Source: JAJPKK01 sp963800215 (GTDB lineage: Bacteria > Pseudomonadota > Alphaproteobacteria > Rhizobiales > Xanthobacteraceae). Taken from it: DNA of 64,000 nt. The notes beneath the pieces are model-generated. The model had not been told where the DNA came from, did no database searches, and saw only the letters and a program-made list of their open reading frames with translations. Within the stretch, counting starts at the first letter, position 1. Each line of letters starts with the position of its first letter. Shown one piece after another: positions 51,806-62,371 of this stretch. The stretch covers positions 62,001 through 126,000 of the forward strand of contig CAWCZY010000019.1 in assembly GCA_963800215.1 (NCBI GenBank), given 5' to 3'. The position numbers and the translations under genes are program-made.

Positions 51806-52116
51806 GAATGGGAATGACACCTCGCAGCATGCAATGCGGCCCCTGTAACATAGGTCGGGCGAAACATGTCACGGCAAAAATCGTCTCGACCGCGCGTGTC
51901 CCCATTGAAAATTGGACCGCCGGGAAGCGTTCGTGTAAGGGGCAGGCGAGCGGCCGAGCCGAGTTCGCAGCCCGCATGGGAGCGATGCGGACATGCGGGG
52001 AGGGGAGTCCCGGATTTCGCCAGAACGCGTCGAAGGCGCGCGTAAACGCGCTTGAGGCTCAATCCGGGTTACACCGGTCAGAAGCGGAACTCTGGGTTGA
52101 AGGATATCCAACAGCA

Positions 52117-53796
<1,680 letters not shown>

Positions 53797-53830
53797 ACGA
53801 TGGATAACATCTTGCGCACGACGTTGTCAG

Positions 53831-54100
53831 TTACTCGGGTGAGCCATCCCCGCCATAGAGAAAATCCTGGCTTCTCGCGGCGTTCGGCCCGTCGGTCGCG
53901 TTTGCGGCTCCGGACCTGCGGGCGGCTTCGAGCAGCATCCGGCGTGCGTTGGGCTGGGAAACAGCTTTGACGGGCAAGAGGCGTACGACGGCTTTGCCGT
54001 GGCGGGTCAGGATGATCTCATCTCCTGCTTCGGCACGCCGCACCAATTCGGTCAACTGGCCCTCGGCGTCTGTCACGGAGATCTGCATGTCGTCATCCAT
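53831..54100 (-). CDS. Phd/YefM-type antitoxin, apparently without toxin
   Basis: This 89-aa protein reads MQISVTDAEGQLTELVRRAE, then GDEIILTRHGKAVVRLLPV, the Phd/YefM DNA-binding fold, followed by a polar C-terminal toxin-binding tail. The start may be ATG 54100 or 54088. No PIN, Doc or RelE-like toxin gene adjoins on this strand; glnS is convergent downstream. It could be an orphan antitoxin. Confidence 0.75.
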   Translation of the reverse strand: MDDDMQISVTDAEGQLTELVRRAEAGDEIILTRHGKAVVRLLPVKAVSQPNARRMLLEAARRSGAANATDGPNAARSQDFLYGGDGSPE

Positions 54101-54355
54101 ACTTGGTAAAACGCGCGTTAAGCTTAACATGCGGGCCCTGTTCAGCGGTGGAAACCGCCCAGACCCGGTCCAGGCAGGATCACCAGTACCGCCAAATTTT
54201 ACTAAGCATTTGAAATAACTTGATTCTGAATTTTCGCGTCGATTTTGCCGCAAATGCCCGGCGAAATCGCGCCGATGAATCGAATTTTCCATAATTTAAG
54301 CATTTCGGCCTCACAGTGCTCCGCATACCAGCGTTCGCGTGTGGGGGACAAACAG

Positions 54356-55144
54356 ATGAAACGACTTTTGATCGGGATGGTGTCGGCGACCGCGCTCGCA
54401 GGCGGCGCCGGAATGGCGATCGCGGCGGACATGGCTCCGTACTACCGGGCACCGGTGCCGGCGCCGGTCTTCTACAGCTGGACCGGCTTCTATGTCGGCG
54501 GCAACGCCGGCGGTGCATGGTCGAGCAACAACGCGCTGTGGACTCCGCTCCCGTCGTCGTCCGCGTTCGGAGTTTTTCCGATCGCCGGCGACACCGGCGG
54601 CTCCTCGGCCATCGGCGGCTTCCAGGCCGGCTACAACTGGCAGTTTGCGCCCACCTGGGTCGCCGGCATCGAAGGCGACTGGTCCTGGGCCAATACCGGC
54701 AGCAGCATCAATCAGCAGTGGGCGACCAATCCTGCCGCAGTCGCGGTGCCGGGGTCCTCGACCAGCATGAGTTCGACCCTGGATTGGGTGTCGTCGCTCC
54801 GTGCCCGCCTCGGCTACCTCGTGCTGCCGAACCTGATGGCCTACGGCACCGCCGGCGGCGCCTGGGGCAAGGTCGACTACGCCGCGAGCAACAGCGGCGG
54901 AGTGGTCCCCTACGCCACCAGCACCGCGTTCTCCAGCACCCAGGGCGGCTGGGTGGCGGGCGGCGGCCTCGAATGGATGATCACGCCCAACTGGCTGTTG
55001 CGGGGCGAATACCTCTATTACAGCCTCAACAGCTCCCCCTCCGTGGTCGCTGCTTCCCCCACCGCCCCGGGATTCCCGTCGGGCTATTCGTGGAGCAACA
55101 CCAATGTGAGCGTGGCGCGGGCGGCGCTGAGCTACAAGTTCTGA
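54356..55144 (+). CDS. Omp25/Omp31-like outer membrane beta-barrel protein
   Basis: This 262-aa protein has a signal peptide (LLIGMVSATALAGGAGMAIA, cut before ADMAPYY). The typical rhizobial porin-like opening APVFYSWTGFYVGGNAGGAW follows, then alternating beta strands: GFQAGYNWQFAPTWVAGIEG, WVSSLRARLGYLVLPNLMAY, GGWVAGGGLEWMITPNWLLR and a final VARAALSYKF ending in Phe. It is an eight-stranded surface barrel. A long AT-rich leader (54110-54355) precedes it and a strong terminator follows. Confidence 0.9.
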   Translation: MKRLLIGMVSATALAGGAGMAIAADMAPYYRAPVPAPVFYSWTGFYVGGNAGGAWSSNNALWTPLPSSSAFGVFPIAGDTGGSSAIGGFQAGYNWQFAPTWVAGIEGDWSWANTGSSINQQWATNPAAVAVPGSSTSMSSTLDWVSSLRARLGYLVLPNLMAYGTAGGAWGKVDYAASNSGGVVPYATSTAFSSTQGGWVAGGGLEWMITPNWLLRGEYLYYSLNSSPSVVAASPTAPGFPSGYSWSNTNVSVARAALSYKF

Positions 55145-55168
55145 TCCGGCCGCATTTGCGAATTTGGA

Positions 55169-55198
55169 AAGCCCCGGGCATCGCCCCGGGGCTTTTCG
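55169..55198 (+). terminator. Rho-independent terminator after the Omp31-like gene
   Basis: AAGCCCCGGG and CCCGGGGCTT pair around a short loop and run into TT then CGTTT. It lies 25 bases past the TGA. Confidence 0.85.
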
Positions 55199-55301
55199 TT
55201 TGAAGACACCGCGGCGTTTGAATCTCTCCCGTGGAAGACCGCATTGCCGGTTCCCCGCTACCGTGAAAATCGGCTAAACTCCGCTCCAGGCGGAGCCGCA
55301 G

Positions 55302-57563
55302 ATGGCGGGGCAGGGCAGAGCGCAGGGACGGGTCGGTACGTGGCCGCGGCCGGGTTGGGCCGGTGCGGCGCCGTGGCCTATTCCACTCCCGGGACTTGCC
55401 GGTCCGCTGGCGGCACAGCTGCGCGCGTGGGCGGCGGTGGAGGTCGCGCCGGGGCGGCTGATGCCGTGGCTTCCGGTCGCATTCGGGACCGGCATCGCCG
55501 TGTACTTCACTGCCGAGCGGGAGCCGGTGTGGTGGGTGGCGGCGGCGCTCGCCATGGGCGCCGTTGCGGTCGCGGCCCTCGTGCGCACGCACGTCGCGTT
55601 TCCGGTCGCGCTCGGCTGTGCGGCGATCGCCGCGGGGTTTGCCACCGGCGCCATCAAGGCCCGCATCGTCGACCACACCGTGCTGCGCTTTACCGCCTAC
55701 AGCGTCGGCGTCTCCGGCTTCGTCGAGACCCGCGAGGAGCGCGAGCGCAGCGACCGCATCGTGCTCCGCGTCACCGCCATGGAGGGCGCGCGTCTCGCCG
55801 AGCGGCCCGAGCGCGTCCGGCTCACCGTGCGCAAGGGCAGCGCGCCCGCGGTCGGCACCTTCGTCGCCATGAAGGCGCGGATCAATCCGCCGACGCAGCC
55901 GTTGCGGCCCGGCAGCTACGACCTCGCCCGCGACCTCTACTTCCAGGGCATCGGCGCCACCGGCATGGTGCTCGGCGCGATCAGGCCGGCCGCGCCCGCA
56001 GCCGCGCCGGGCTGGCACCTGCGGTTCGCCACCGCGGTCGAAGCGATCCGCGACGCCATCGATGCCCGCATCCGCGCGGCGATCCCGGGCGACGCCGGCG
56101 CGATCGCCTCGGCCCTCATCACCGGCAAGCGCGATGCCATGAGCGGCAGCGTGTTCGACGCCATGTTCATTTCCGGCGTCGGCCATGTGCTGTCGGTCTC
56201 GGGCTACCACATGGCCCTGGTCGCCGGCGTGGTGTTCTTCATCCTCCGCGCCGGGTTCGCGCTGGTCCCGGGCCTCGCGCTACGCCACCCCATCAAGAAA
56301 TGGGCGGCCGCCGCCGCGCTCGTGGCCGCGGCCTGCTACCTCGTGCTGTCCGGCGCCGAGGTCGCGACGCAGCGCTCCTTCATCATGACCGCGGTGGTGC
56401 TGGTCGGCGTCATGGCGGACCGGCCGGCGCTGACGCTGCGCACCATCGCGGTGGCGGCGCTCGCGGTGTTGCTGCTGGCGCCGGAAGCGGTGGTGCATCC
56501 GAGCTTCCAGATGTCGTTTGCGGCAACCCTTGCGCTCATAGCCACCTATGAGCGCGGCATTCCCTGGATCTCCGCCGGCCCCGATACCTCGCTCGGCGCC
56601 CGCGTCGCGCTATGGGGCGCGCGGGAAGCCGGATTCCTGATGCTGGCCTCGCTGGTGGCGGGCTTTGCCACCATGCCTTACGCGGCCTATCACTTCCACC
56701 GGCTGGCGCCCTATGGCGTCGTCGCCAATCTGCTGGCGATGCCCGTCATCTCCGCGGTGTCGATGCCGGCCGGCCTGCTGGCGCTGGTGGCGATGCCGTT
56801 CGGCTTCGACGGGCCGCTGTGGCGGCTGATGGGTGTCGGCATCGACTGGATGATCATGGTCGCGACCTGGGTCGCGCATCTGCCGGGCGCGGTCGGCCAC
56901 ATCCACGCGTTCGGCATGGGCGCGCTGCTGCTCGCCACCGCCGGATTGATCGTGCTGTGCCTGTTGCGCAGTCCGCTGCGCTGGGCCGGCGCGGGGCTCG
57001 CCGCCGCGGGCTGCATCGCCGCGCTGCTGGCGGCGCGGCCGGATGTGCTGGTTTCCGCCACCGGAGAAGTGGTGGCGCTCCGCGGCAGCGACGGCCGCCT
57101 CACCGTACTCAAATCCGGCAACAATGATGGGCTCGCGGTCGGCGACTGGCTCAATGCCGACGGCGACGCGCGGCTAGCTACCGATCACGCACTGGCTCAG
57201 GGCTTCGCCTGCGACCCCGACGGCTGTGCCGGCCGCCTCGCCGACGGCGCCATCGTCGCAGTGGCGCGCGGCCCCGGAGCGCTCGCCGACGACTGCAGCC
57301 GCGCCGCCCTCGTCGTCACCCCGCGCGCGCCGCCGCCGGACTGCGCCGCCATGGTGATCGACCGCAAGGCGCTGCGGGATACCGGCGCGGTCGTGCTCTA
57401 TCGCCGCGACGGGAGGTTCGAGGTGTTGGCGACCCGGCCGGGTGGGGTCGATCGCCCGTGGGCGCGCGGCTACGGGCAGGGCGAAACGCGGCCAGCGCTC
57501 AGGCCGGCGAGGCCGCCGGAGGTGGACGCGACACCGCCGGCGGATGCCGATGCGGAGGAGTGA
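55302..57563 (+). CDS. comEC: ComEC/Rec2 family competence protein
   Basis: This 753-aa polytopic protein has the N-terminal DUF4131 region with an OB-like periplasmic part (VLRFTAYSVGVSGFVETREE). The competence domain follows (ALITGKRDAMSGSVFDAMFI, GVGHVLSVSGYHMALVAGVV, SGAEVATQRSFIMTAVVLVG, HPSFQMSFAATLALIATYE), and a soluble C-terminal domain (VLKSGNNDGLAVGDWLNADG) without a full metallo-beta-lactamase motif set. ComEC is the inner-membrane channel for DNA uptake. Position upstream of lexA and near gltX is the usual one in this order. Confidence 0.9.
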   Translation: MAGQGRAQGRVGTWPRPGWAGAAPWPIPLPGLAGPLAAQLRAWAAVEVAPGRLMPWLPVAFGTGIAVYFTAEREPVWWVAAALAMGAVAVAALVRTHVAFPVALGCAAIAAGFATGAIKARIVDHTVLRFTAYSVGVSGFVETREERERSDRIVLRVTAMEGARLAERPERVRLTVRKGSAPAVGTFVAMKARINPPTQPLRPGSYDLARDLYFQGIGATGMVLGAIRPAAPAAAPGWHLRFATAVEAIRDAIDARIRAAIPGDAGAIASALITGKRDAMSGSVFDAMFISGVGHVLSVSGYHMALVAGVVFFILRAGFALVPGLALRHPIKKWAAAAALVAAACYLVLSGAEVATQRSFIMTAVVLVGVMADRPALTLRTIAVAALAVLLLAPEAVVHPSFQMSFAATLALIATYERGIPWISAGPDTSLGARVALWGAREAGFLMLASLVAGFATMPYAAYHFHRLAPYGVVANLLAMPVISAVSMPAGLLALVAMPFGFDGPLWRLMGVGIDWMIMVATWVAHLPGAVGHIHAFGMGALLLATAGLIVLCLLRSPLRWAGAGLAAAGCIAALLAARPDVLVSATGEVVALRGSDGRLTVLKSGNNDGLAVGDWLNADGDARLATDHALAQGFACDPDGCAGRLADGAIVAVARGPGALADDCSRAALVVTPRAPPPDCAAMVIDRKALRDTGAVVLYRRDGRFEVLATRPGGVDRPWARGYGQGETRPALRPARPPEVDATPPADADAEE

Positions 57564-57612
57564 GGGGAGACAGATACGATTTGCGGCCAGAGATCGCCGC
57601 TGAAACCGCCGC

Positions 57613-58047
57613 CTAAGCAGCCGTCTGGACGCCGATGACGAGTTGTTGCCCGAGTTCGCGAAGAGCTTCGGTCAGCGTCGCCAGTTTCGTACCGTGGCGG
57701 GGATCGAGAATGCGGCGGACTTCCTTTTCGTCTTTCCCGAGCCGTCGGCCCAGCTCGGACTTGCTGATGCCGGCGCTCTTGAACGCCTCGAGCACCGCGA
57801 TCTTGGCCGCGACCTCCGGCTCGACGGCGATCCTGATCAAGCCGCGTGCTTTCGACGTCGCATCGGGCACCGCGAGGCCTCGCCGCGGGTAAGTCAACAG
57901 CGCGAGGCCCAATGCCTCTTGCGCCTGCCTCATCGCGTCGGCTTCGTCGTCACCCTGGGTGATCGCCTCCGGTACATCGGGGAAGCTCACAACGATGCCG
58001 CCCTCATCACCCGGCTCGAACCGCGCTGAATATACAAAGGTTCGCAT
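57613..58047 (-). CDS. hicB: HicB family antitoxin
   Basis: This 144-aa protein has the HicB fold: YSARFEPGDEGGIVVSFPDV, PEAITQGDDEADAMRQAQEA, then a C-terminal helix-turn-helix (SAGISKSELGRRLGKDEKEV) that should bind the hicAB promoter. It follows the toxin gene on the same strand after 45 bases. Confidence 0.88.
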   Translation of the reverse strand: MRTFVYSARFEPGDEGGIVVSFPDVPEAITQGDDEADAMRQAQEALGLALLTYPRRGLAVPDATSKARGLIRIAVEPEVAAKIAVLEAFKSAGISKSELGRRLGKDEKEVRRILDPRHGTKLATLTEALRELGQQLVIGVQTAA

Positions 58048-58092
58048 GCCTTCGTTCTCTAATTTATTATCAAGGAGGAGGCCTGGAGAGCT

Positions 58093-58293
58093 CTAGTCGA
58101 GACCAAGTGCCTTCCTGATCTTGCGTGCCGTCTTCGGATCGATCTCGCGTCCCGGTATGGTAGTCACCTTGTCAGTGCCGACCCAGACCATCGAATGACC
58201 ACCCTTACCGCGATCTTTTTCCACTCGAAATGCCAATTTCCGCTTTTTGGCCTCGTGGCGAAGCTCCGCAATGAATTTGTCCCGCTTGTCCAC
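58093..58293 (-). CDS. hicA: HicA family toxin (mRNA interferase)
   Basis: This 66-aa double-stranded-RNA-binding-like protein reads DKFIAELRHEAKKRKLAF, then DRGKGGHSMVWVGTDKVTTI with the catalytic His in GGHS, and PKTARKIRKALGLD. It cleaves mRNA when HicB is degraded. The start is uncertain: GTG 58293 gives the family N-terminus; a TTG at 58332 would add 13 odd residues. Confidence 0.85.
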   Translation of the reverse strand: MDKRDKFIAELRHEAKKRKLAFRVEKDRGKGGHSMVWVGTDKVTTIPGREIDPKTARKIRKALGLD

Positions 58294-58504
58294 GGCCGCA
58301 TTACTTGTCGGACATTTTCGTCCGAAAATCAATAGCTGTTAGGGTACACATTCGCAGAAAAGGTCGAGCATCTTGCGACACCCATCTTGGGCCGCGTCGG
58401 TGATCCGATGATGGGTTTCGCTCTGCTCAACCCATCCGGCCAACGCAATCGACGAACTCGGGAAGGTCCCTCGATACTTGCGAGGGGCCGCCGTCGACGC
58501 CGCT

Positions 58505-58600
58505 TCAGATCAGTCCGATGACGGATGCACCGAACGTCAGCAAGACGACGCAGCTCAGCAAACTCAAAATGATGATGGGGATGTCTTCGCGGCGAATCAT
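58505..58600 (-). CDS. putative 31-aa single-helix membrane peptide
   Basis: ATG at 58600 opens a 31-codon frame reading MIRREDIPIIIL, then SLLSCVVLLTFGASVIGLI, ending at TGA 58505-58507. A charged N-terminus followed by one transmembrane helix is typical of bacterial small membrane proteins. CAGGGGGGCTAAG ahead of the ATG can act as ribosome-binding site. It lies between lexA and hicA in a gap with no other gene: 58333-58504 and 58601-58817 show nothing else. Confidence 0.5.
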   Translation of the reverse strand: MIRREDIPIIILSLLSCVVLLTFGASVIGLI

Positions 58601-58817
58601 CTTAGCCCCCCTGGGTTGCCCAACTCGTAATCTGCGGTCCGATCCCTGCCAAGTTTGAAGTCCGGGAACTCACAGGCAAATTATTTCGGACCGTTTGCCG
58701 GCGAACATCGTCCCCACCGAGTTGTCGACCTGCGCGCGATTTGGTGCCGCAGCCGGCACGAATGCGAGCGCAAGCGTGTGACCACGAGAATGCGAGGCGA
58801 AAGAGTTTGAGCGGAGC

Positions 58818-59525
58818 TCAATACCGCCGGAACAGCCCGACCATCTTGCCCTGGATGCGGACCCGGTTGGGCGGCAGGATGCGGACCTCGTAGGAGGTAT
58901 TGGCGGGTTCCAGCGCGATCGAAGCGCCGCGGCGGCGGAAGCGCTTGAGGGTGGCTTCCTCCTCGTCGATCAGGGCGACCACGATATCGCCGGTGTCGGC
59001 GGCTTCGCTTTTCTTGATGAGGGCGATGTCGCCGTCGAGGATGCCGGCCTCGATCATGGAATCGCCGCGCACTTCGAGGGCGAAATGCTCTCCACCCGGC
59101 GATAGAAGATCCGGCGGCATGTTGATGACGCTGCTCTTGTTTTGGATGGCTTCGATCGGCGTGCCGGCGGCGATGCGGCCCATCACCGGAACCGCCACCG
59201 GGCGGTTGCTGTCGTCCTCCACGGATGGCGCCCGCACCCGGCCGAGATTGCCCTCGATCACATTGGGAACGAACCCGCGCGAGCGTCCATTGGCGACCCC
59301 ATGGGCGACGGAGTCGGGCAGGCGGATCACTTCGATGGCGCGGGCGCGGTTGGGCAGCCGCCGGATGAAGCCGCGCTCCTCGAGCGCCGTGATCAGGCGG
59401 TGGATGCCGGACTTGGAACGCAGATCCAGCGCTTCCTTCATCTCGTCGAAGGAAGGCGGTACGCCGAACTCCTTGAGCCTCTCGTGAATGAAGCGGAGCA
59501 GCTCATATTGCTTACGCGTCAGCAT
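58818..59525 (-). CDS. lexA: SOS response repressor LexA
   Basis: This 235-aa protein has the winged-helix DNA-binding domain (MLTRKQYELLRFIHERLKEF, GVPPSFDEMKEALDLRSKSG) and the S24 peptidase domain. The Ala-Gly cleavage bond is in GRIAAGTPIEAI, the catalytic Ser in EVRGDSMIEAGI and the Lys in EEATLKRF. It represses DNA-repair genes until RecA stimulates self-cleavage. ATG 59525 fits the family start. An SOS box upstream indicates autoregulation. The gene lies downstream of moeA but has its own promoter region. Confidence 0.96.
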   Translation of the reverse strand: MLTRKQYELLRFIHERLKEFGVPPSFDEMKEALDLRSKSGIHRLITALEERGFIRRLPNRARAIEVIRLPDSVAHGVANGRSRGFVPNVIEGNLGRVRAPSVEDDSNRPVAVPVMGRIAAGTPIEAIQNKSSVINMPPDLLSPGGEHFALEVRGDSMIEAGILDGDIALIKKSEAADTGDIVVALIDEEEATLKRFRRRGASIALEPANTSYEVRILPPNRVRIQGKMVGLFRRY

Positions 59526-59628
59526 GTTCCCAGTCCCCCGATGGTCGTTCCCGGAGATGTTCCCGGTGGTCTTTTCCGACCGTGTCGTGCAACAGTCCAC
59601 CAAAACAAATCATGAACATACACTATCC

Positions 59629-59643
59629 GTTCCATATGTGTTC
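59629..59643 (-). promoter_or_regulatory. LexA binding site (alphaproteobacterial SOS box)
   Basis: GTTC-CATATGT-GTTC is an exact GTTC-N7-GTTC direct repeat about 104 bases upstream of the lexA ATG, as expected for LexA in alphaproteobacteria. The nearby GTTC pair at 59547-59562 has an 8-base spacer and was not counted. Confidence 0.85.
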
Positions 59644-59682
59644 CGCAACCATTTAATTTGGAGTGAACAATCCGAGGGGATG

Positions 59683-60891
59683 TCAAAATTGAAGGTTGAG
59701 GATGACACAAGGTGAACCCGGCTCCGCTGCCGGAGCAAAGGGTTCGCGCACCAGCAGGCAATCGGCGTGGGCGAGGGGGACGAGCAGCGAGCTGTCCTGG
59801 GCGCGGAACGGCGTCGCTATCTTGGTCCCGTCGGGCCGGCATTCGAGGGTGGCGCGCATGTAGTCGGCGCGCTCGTCATTGGCCTTGAGTGCGCAGCCCA
59901 GTACGGCGGGCTCCGGCTGTAGCGACAGGTCGGTGCGGCCGGCGAGGTGGCGCAGCAACGGTACCAGGAACAGGACCGCGCAGACATACGCCGATACCGG
60001 ATTGCCCGGCAGCCCCAGCACCTGCATGTCGCCGAGCTTGCCGTGCATCAGCGGCCGTCCCGGCCGCAGAGCCACCTTCCAGAACGACAGTGCCATGCCT
60101 TCGGCCGCGAAGGCCTGCTGCACGAAGTCGTAATCGCCGACCGATGCGCCCCCGCTGGTGACGAGCACGTCGACGCCGGCGGTGCGGGCGCGGCGGACCG
60201 CGGCAATGGTCGCGTCCAGCCGATCGGGGACGATGCCGAAGTCGGTGGCCTCCGCGCCTTCGTTGCGTGCCAAGGCGGCGATGGCGATCCCGTTGGAATG
60301 CACGATCTGGCCGGGCGCCGGCGCCGTGCCCGGCTCCACCAGTTCGTCTCCCGTGGCAAACACAGCGAGGCGCGGTCGCCGGTGCGCCGGCACCTCGGCA
60401 TGGTTCATGGCGCCGGCGAGCGCAATGTCGCGCGGGCTCAGCCGGCGGCCCTTCTGTAGGAGCACGTCGCCCTGCCTGAAATCGGCCCCCTGGCGCCGGA
60501 CGTTGCGCCCCGTGGTCTCCGGCCGCTTGATGGCGACGCTGTCGCCGTCGCGGCTGGTGACTTCCTGGATCACCACGGTGTCGGCGCCGGCCGGCATCAC
60601 CGCGCCGGTGAAAATCCGCGCCGCCTCGCCGGGCCCGACGGCCCCATCGAATGGCCGGCCCGCCGCGACCTCGCCGATCACCTTGAGGACCGCGGGTGCG
60701 ACGACGTCCGCGCCGCGCACGGCATAGCCGTCCATGGCCGAGACATCGGCGGGCGGCTGGGTGCGCAAGGCCGCGAGATCGGCGGTGAGAACGCGGCCGG
60801 CCGCGGCCGCGAGCGGAACCGGCTCGGACGGCAGCGGCTGCGCCTGCGCCAGCACCGCGGCGAGGGCGTCGGCGACCGAAAGCAGCGCCAC
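59683..60891 (-). CDS. moeA: molybdopterin molybdotransferase MoeA
   Basis: This 402-aa enzyme inserts molybdate into adenylylated molybdopterin. It shows PPADVSAMDGYAVRGADV, FTGAVMPAGADTVVIQE, GRNVRRQGADFRQGDVLL, FATGDELVEPG, HSNGIAIAAL, TSGGASVGDYDFV and LGLPGNPVSAYVC. Length is standard. It begins three bases after the moaC stop, so the two are co-transcribed with the trp genes. Confidence 0.95.
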   Translation of the reverse strand: MALLSVADALAAVLAQAQPLPSEPVPLAAAAGRVLTADLAALRTQPPADVSAMDGYAVRGADVVAPAVLKVIGEVAAGRPFDGAVGPGEAARIFTGAVMPAGADTVVIQEVTSRDGDSVAIKRPETTGRNVRRQGADFRQGDVLLQKGRRLSPRDIALAGAMNHAEVPAHRRPRLAVFATGDELVEPGTAPAPGQIVHSNGIAIAALARNEGAEATDFGIVPDRLDATIAAVRRARTAGVDVLVTSGGASVGDYDFVQQAFAAEGMALSFWKVALRPGRPLMHGKLGDMQVLGLPGNPVSAYVCAVLFLVPLLRHLAGRTDLSLQPEPAVLGCALKANDERADYMRATLECRPDGTKIATPFRAQDSSLLVPLAHADCLLVREPFAPAAEPGSPCVILNLQF

Positions 60892-60894
60892 GGC

Positions 60895-61410
60895 TCAAGC
60901 CCCCCCGGCGCGGGGATGGCCGGACTTGTAATGGCCGGATTTGCCGCCGCGCTTTTCGATCAGCCGAATTCCGTCGATGACCGCGCCGCGCTCGACCGCC
61001 TTGATCATGTCGTAGACGGTGAGGCATGCGACCGACACCGCGGTGAGCGCCTCCATCTCGACCCCGGTCTGGCCGGTGACCTTCACGATGGCGCGGACCA
61101 CCAGGCCGGGAGCACTTCCGGGAGCACCTGCATCGGGCGCGATATCGATCTCGACCTTGGTGATCGCGAGCGGGTGGCACAGCGGGATGAGATCGTGGGT
61201 CTTCTTCGCCGCCATGATGCCGGCGATCCGCGCGGCGCCGAGCACGTCGCCCTTCTTGGCGTTGCCGGAGAGCACAAGGTCGAGCGTCGCCTGGCTCATG
61301 CGCACCCGGCCCTCGGCCACCGCGACCCGCTCGGTGACGGCCTTCTCCGACACGTCGACCATGCGGGCGGCGCCGCCCTGGTCGATATGGGTGAGCTTGC
61401 GCCCGGCCAT
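60895..61410 (-). CDS. moaC: cyclic pyranopterin monophosphate synthase MoaC
   Basis: This 171-aa enzyme acts with MoaA in the first step of molybdenum cofactor synthesis. It contains HIDQGGAARMVDVSEKAVTE, GNAKKGDVLGAARIAGIMAA, KKTHDLIPLCHPLAITKVEI, VEMEALTAVSVACLTVYDM and the C-terminal RGGKSGHYKSG. Active-site Lys and His positions fit. It starts three bases after the trpC stop. Confidence 0.95.
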   Translation of the reverse strand: MAGRKLTHIDQGGAARMVDVSEKAVTERVAVAEGRVRMSQATLDLVLSGNAKKGDVLGAARIAGIMAAKKTHDLIPLCHPLAITKVEIDIAPDAGAPGSAPGLVVRAIVKVTGQTGVEMEALTAVSVACLTVYDMIKAVERGAVIDGIRLIEKRGGKSGHYKSGHPRAGGA

Positions 61411-61413
61411 GGC

Positions 61414-62232
61414 TCAGCCCGCCGCCGCGCTGCGTGCGGTTCCCCGATCCAGCAGGGCGCGTGTCGCGGCGGCGACGTCGGCCTGGCGCATCAGGCTTTC
61501 CCCGACAAGGAAGGTCGAGATTCCCGTACGCGCGAGCCGGGCGAGGTCGGCCGGCGTGAAGATGCCGCTTTCGCCGACCACGACGCGATCGCGCGGCACC
61601 GTCGGCGCCAGACGCTCGGCGACCTCCAGCGCGGTCACGAAGGTCTTGAGGTCGCGGTTGTTGATGCCGATCAGCCGCGATTTCAGCCCCAGCGCGCGCT
61701 CCAATTCGGCGGCGTCGTGGACTTCGAGCAGCACGTCCATGCCGAGGCCGAACGCGGCGGCCTCGATCTCCGCCGCGGCGCCGTCATCCAGCGCCGCCAT
61801 GATGATGAGGATGCAGTCGGCCCCGAACGCGCGGGCCTCGGCGACCTGGTAGGGGTCGTACATGAAATCCTTGCGCAGCACCGGCAACGCGGTCGCAGCG
61901 CGCGCCGCGACCAGGTGCTCCGGGCTGCCCTGGAACGACGGCGCATCGGTCAGCACCGAGAGGCACGCCGCCCCACCGGTTTCATAGGCGCGTGCCAGGG
62001 CAGGGGGATCGAAGTCGGCGCGGATCAGGCCCTTGGACGGGCTCGCCTTCTTGATCTCCGCGATCAGGGCATAGTCGCCCCGTTCGAGCCGCCGCTCGAT
62101 CGCCCGCACGAAACCCCGCGGCGGCGCCGCCGCTTTGGCGGCGGCCTCGACGGCGGCGCGGGACCGCGCGCGCTTCGCTGCCGCGATCTCGTCGCGCTTG
62201 TAGGCTTCGATGCGGGTGAGGATGTCGGCCAT
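61414..62232 (-). CDS. trpC: indole-3-glycerol phosphate synthase
   Basis: This 272-aa TIM-barrel enzyme makes indole-3-glycerol phosphate for tryptophan. Motifs are LIAEIKKASPSKGLIR, CLSVLTDAPSFQGSPEH, LPVLRKDFMYDPYQVAEAR, LIGINNRDLKTF, VVVGESGIFTPADLARL. ATG 62232 matches the family start MADILTRIEAYKRDEI. A palindromic repeat (62288-62358) separates it from trpD. Confidence 0.95.
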   Translation of the reverse strand: MADILTRIEAYKRDEIAAAKRARSRAAVEAAAKAAAPPRGFVRAIERRLERGDYALIAEIKKASPSKGLIRADFDPPALARAYETGGAACLSVLTDAPSFQGSPEHLVAARAATALPVLRKDFMYDPYQVAEARAFGADCILIIMAALDDGAAAEIEAAAFGLGMDVLLEVHDAAELERALGLKSRLIGINNRDLKTFVTALEVAERLAPTVPRDRVVVGESGIFTPADLARLARTGISTFLVGESLMRQADVAAATRALLDRGTARSAAAG

Positions 62233-62287
62233 GGTCAAAGTTTATCCCCCGCGGCAGCGCTTGTCGCGGGACCAAGCCGCATCGATG

Positions 62288-62358
62288 CAGCCCGGATGGA
62301 GCGCAGCGAAATCCGGGACCGCCGTCCCGCATGTCCGCTTCGCTCCCATTCGGGCTAC
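62288..62358. repeat. dispersed palindromic repeat, family A copy within the trpD-trpC gap
   Basis: CAGCCCGGATGGAGCGCAGC at one end and CATTCGGGCTAC at the other, with AGCGAAATCCGGGAC and CCCGCATGTCCGCTTCGC between. It sits inside a co-directional biosynthetic operon, so transcripts of trpC must pass through its hairpin. Confidence 0.75.
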
Positions 62359-62371
62359 GGGCATCGGGTTC

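Noticed and set aside
59547..59562. Second SOS box ahead of lexA
   Set aside because: The GTTC pair has an 8-base spacer, not 7, and its surroundings are simple GTTCCC repeats in the lexA leader.
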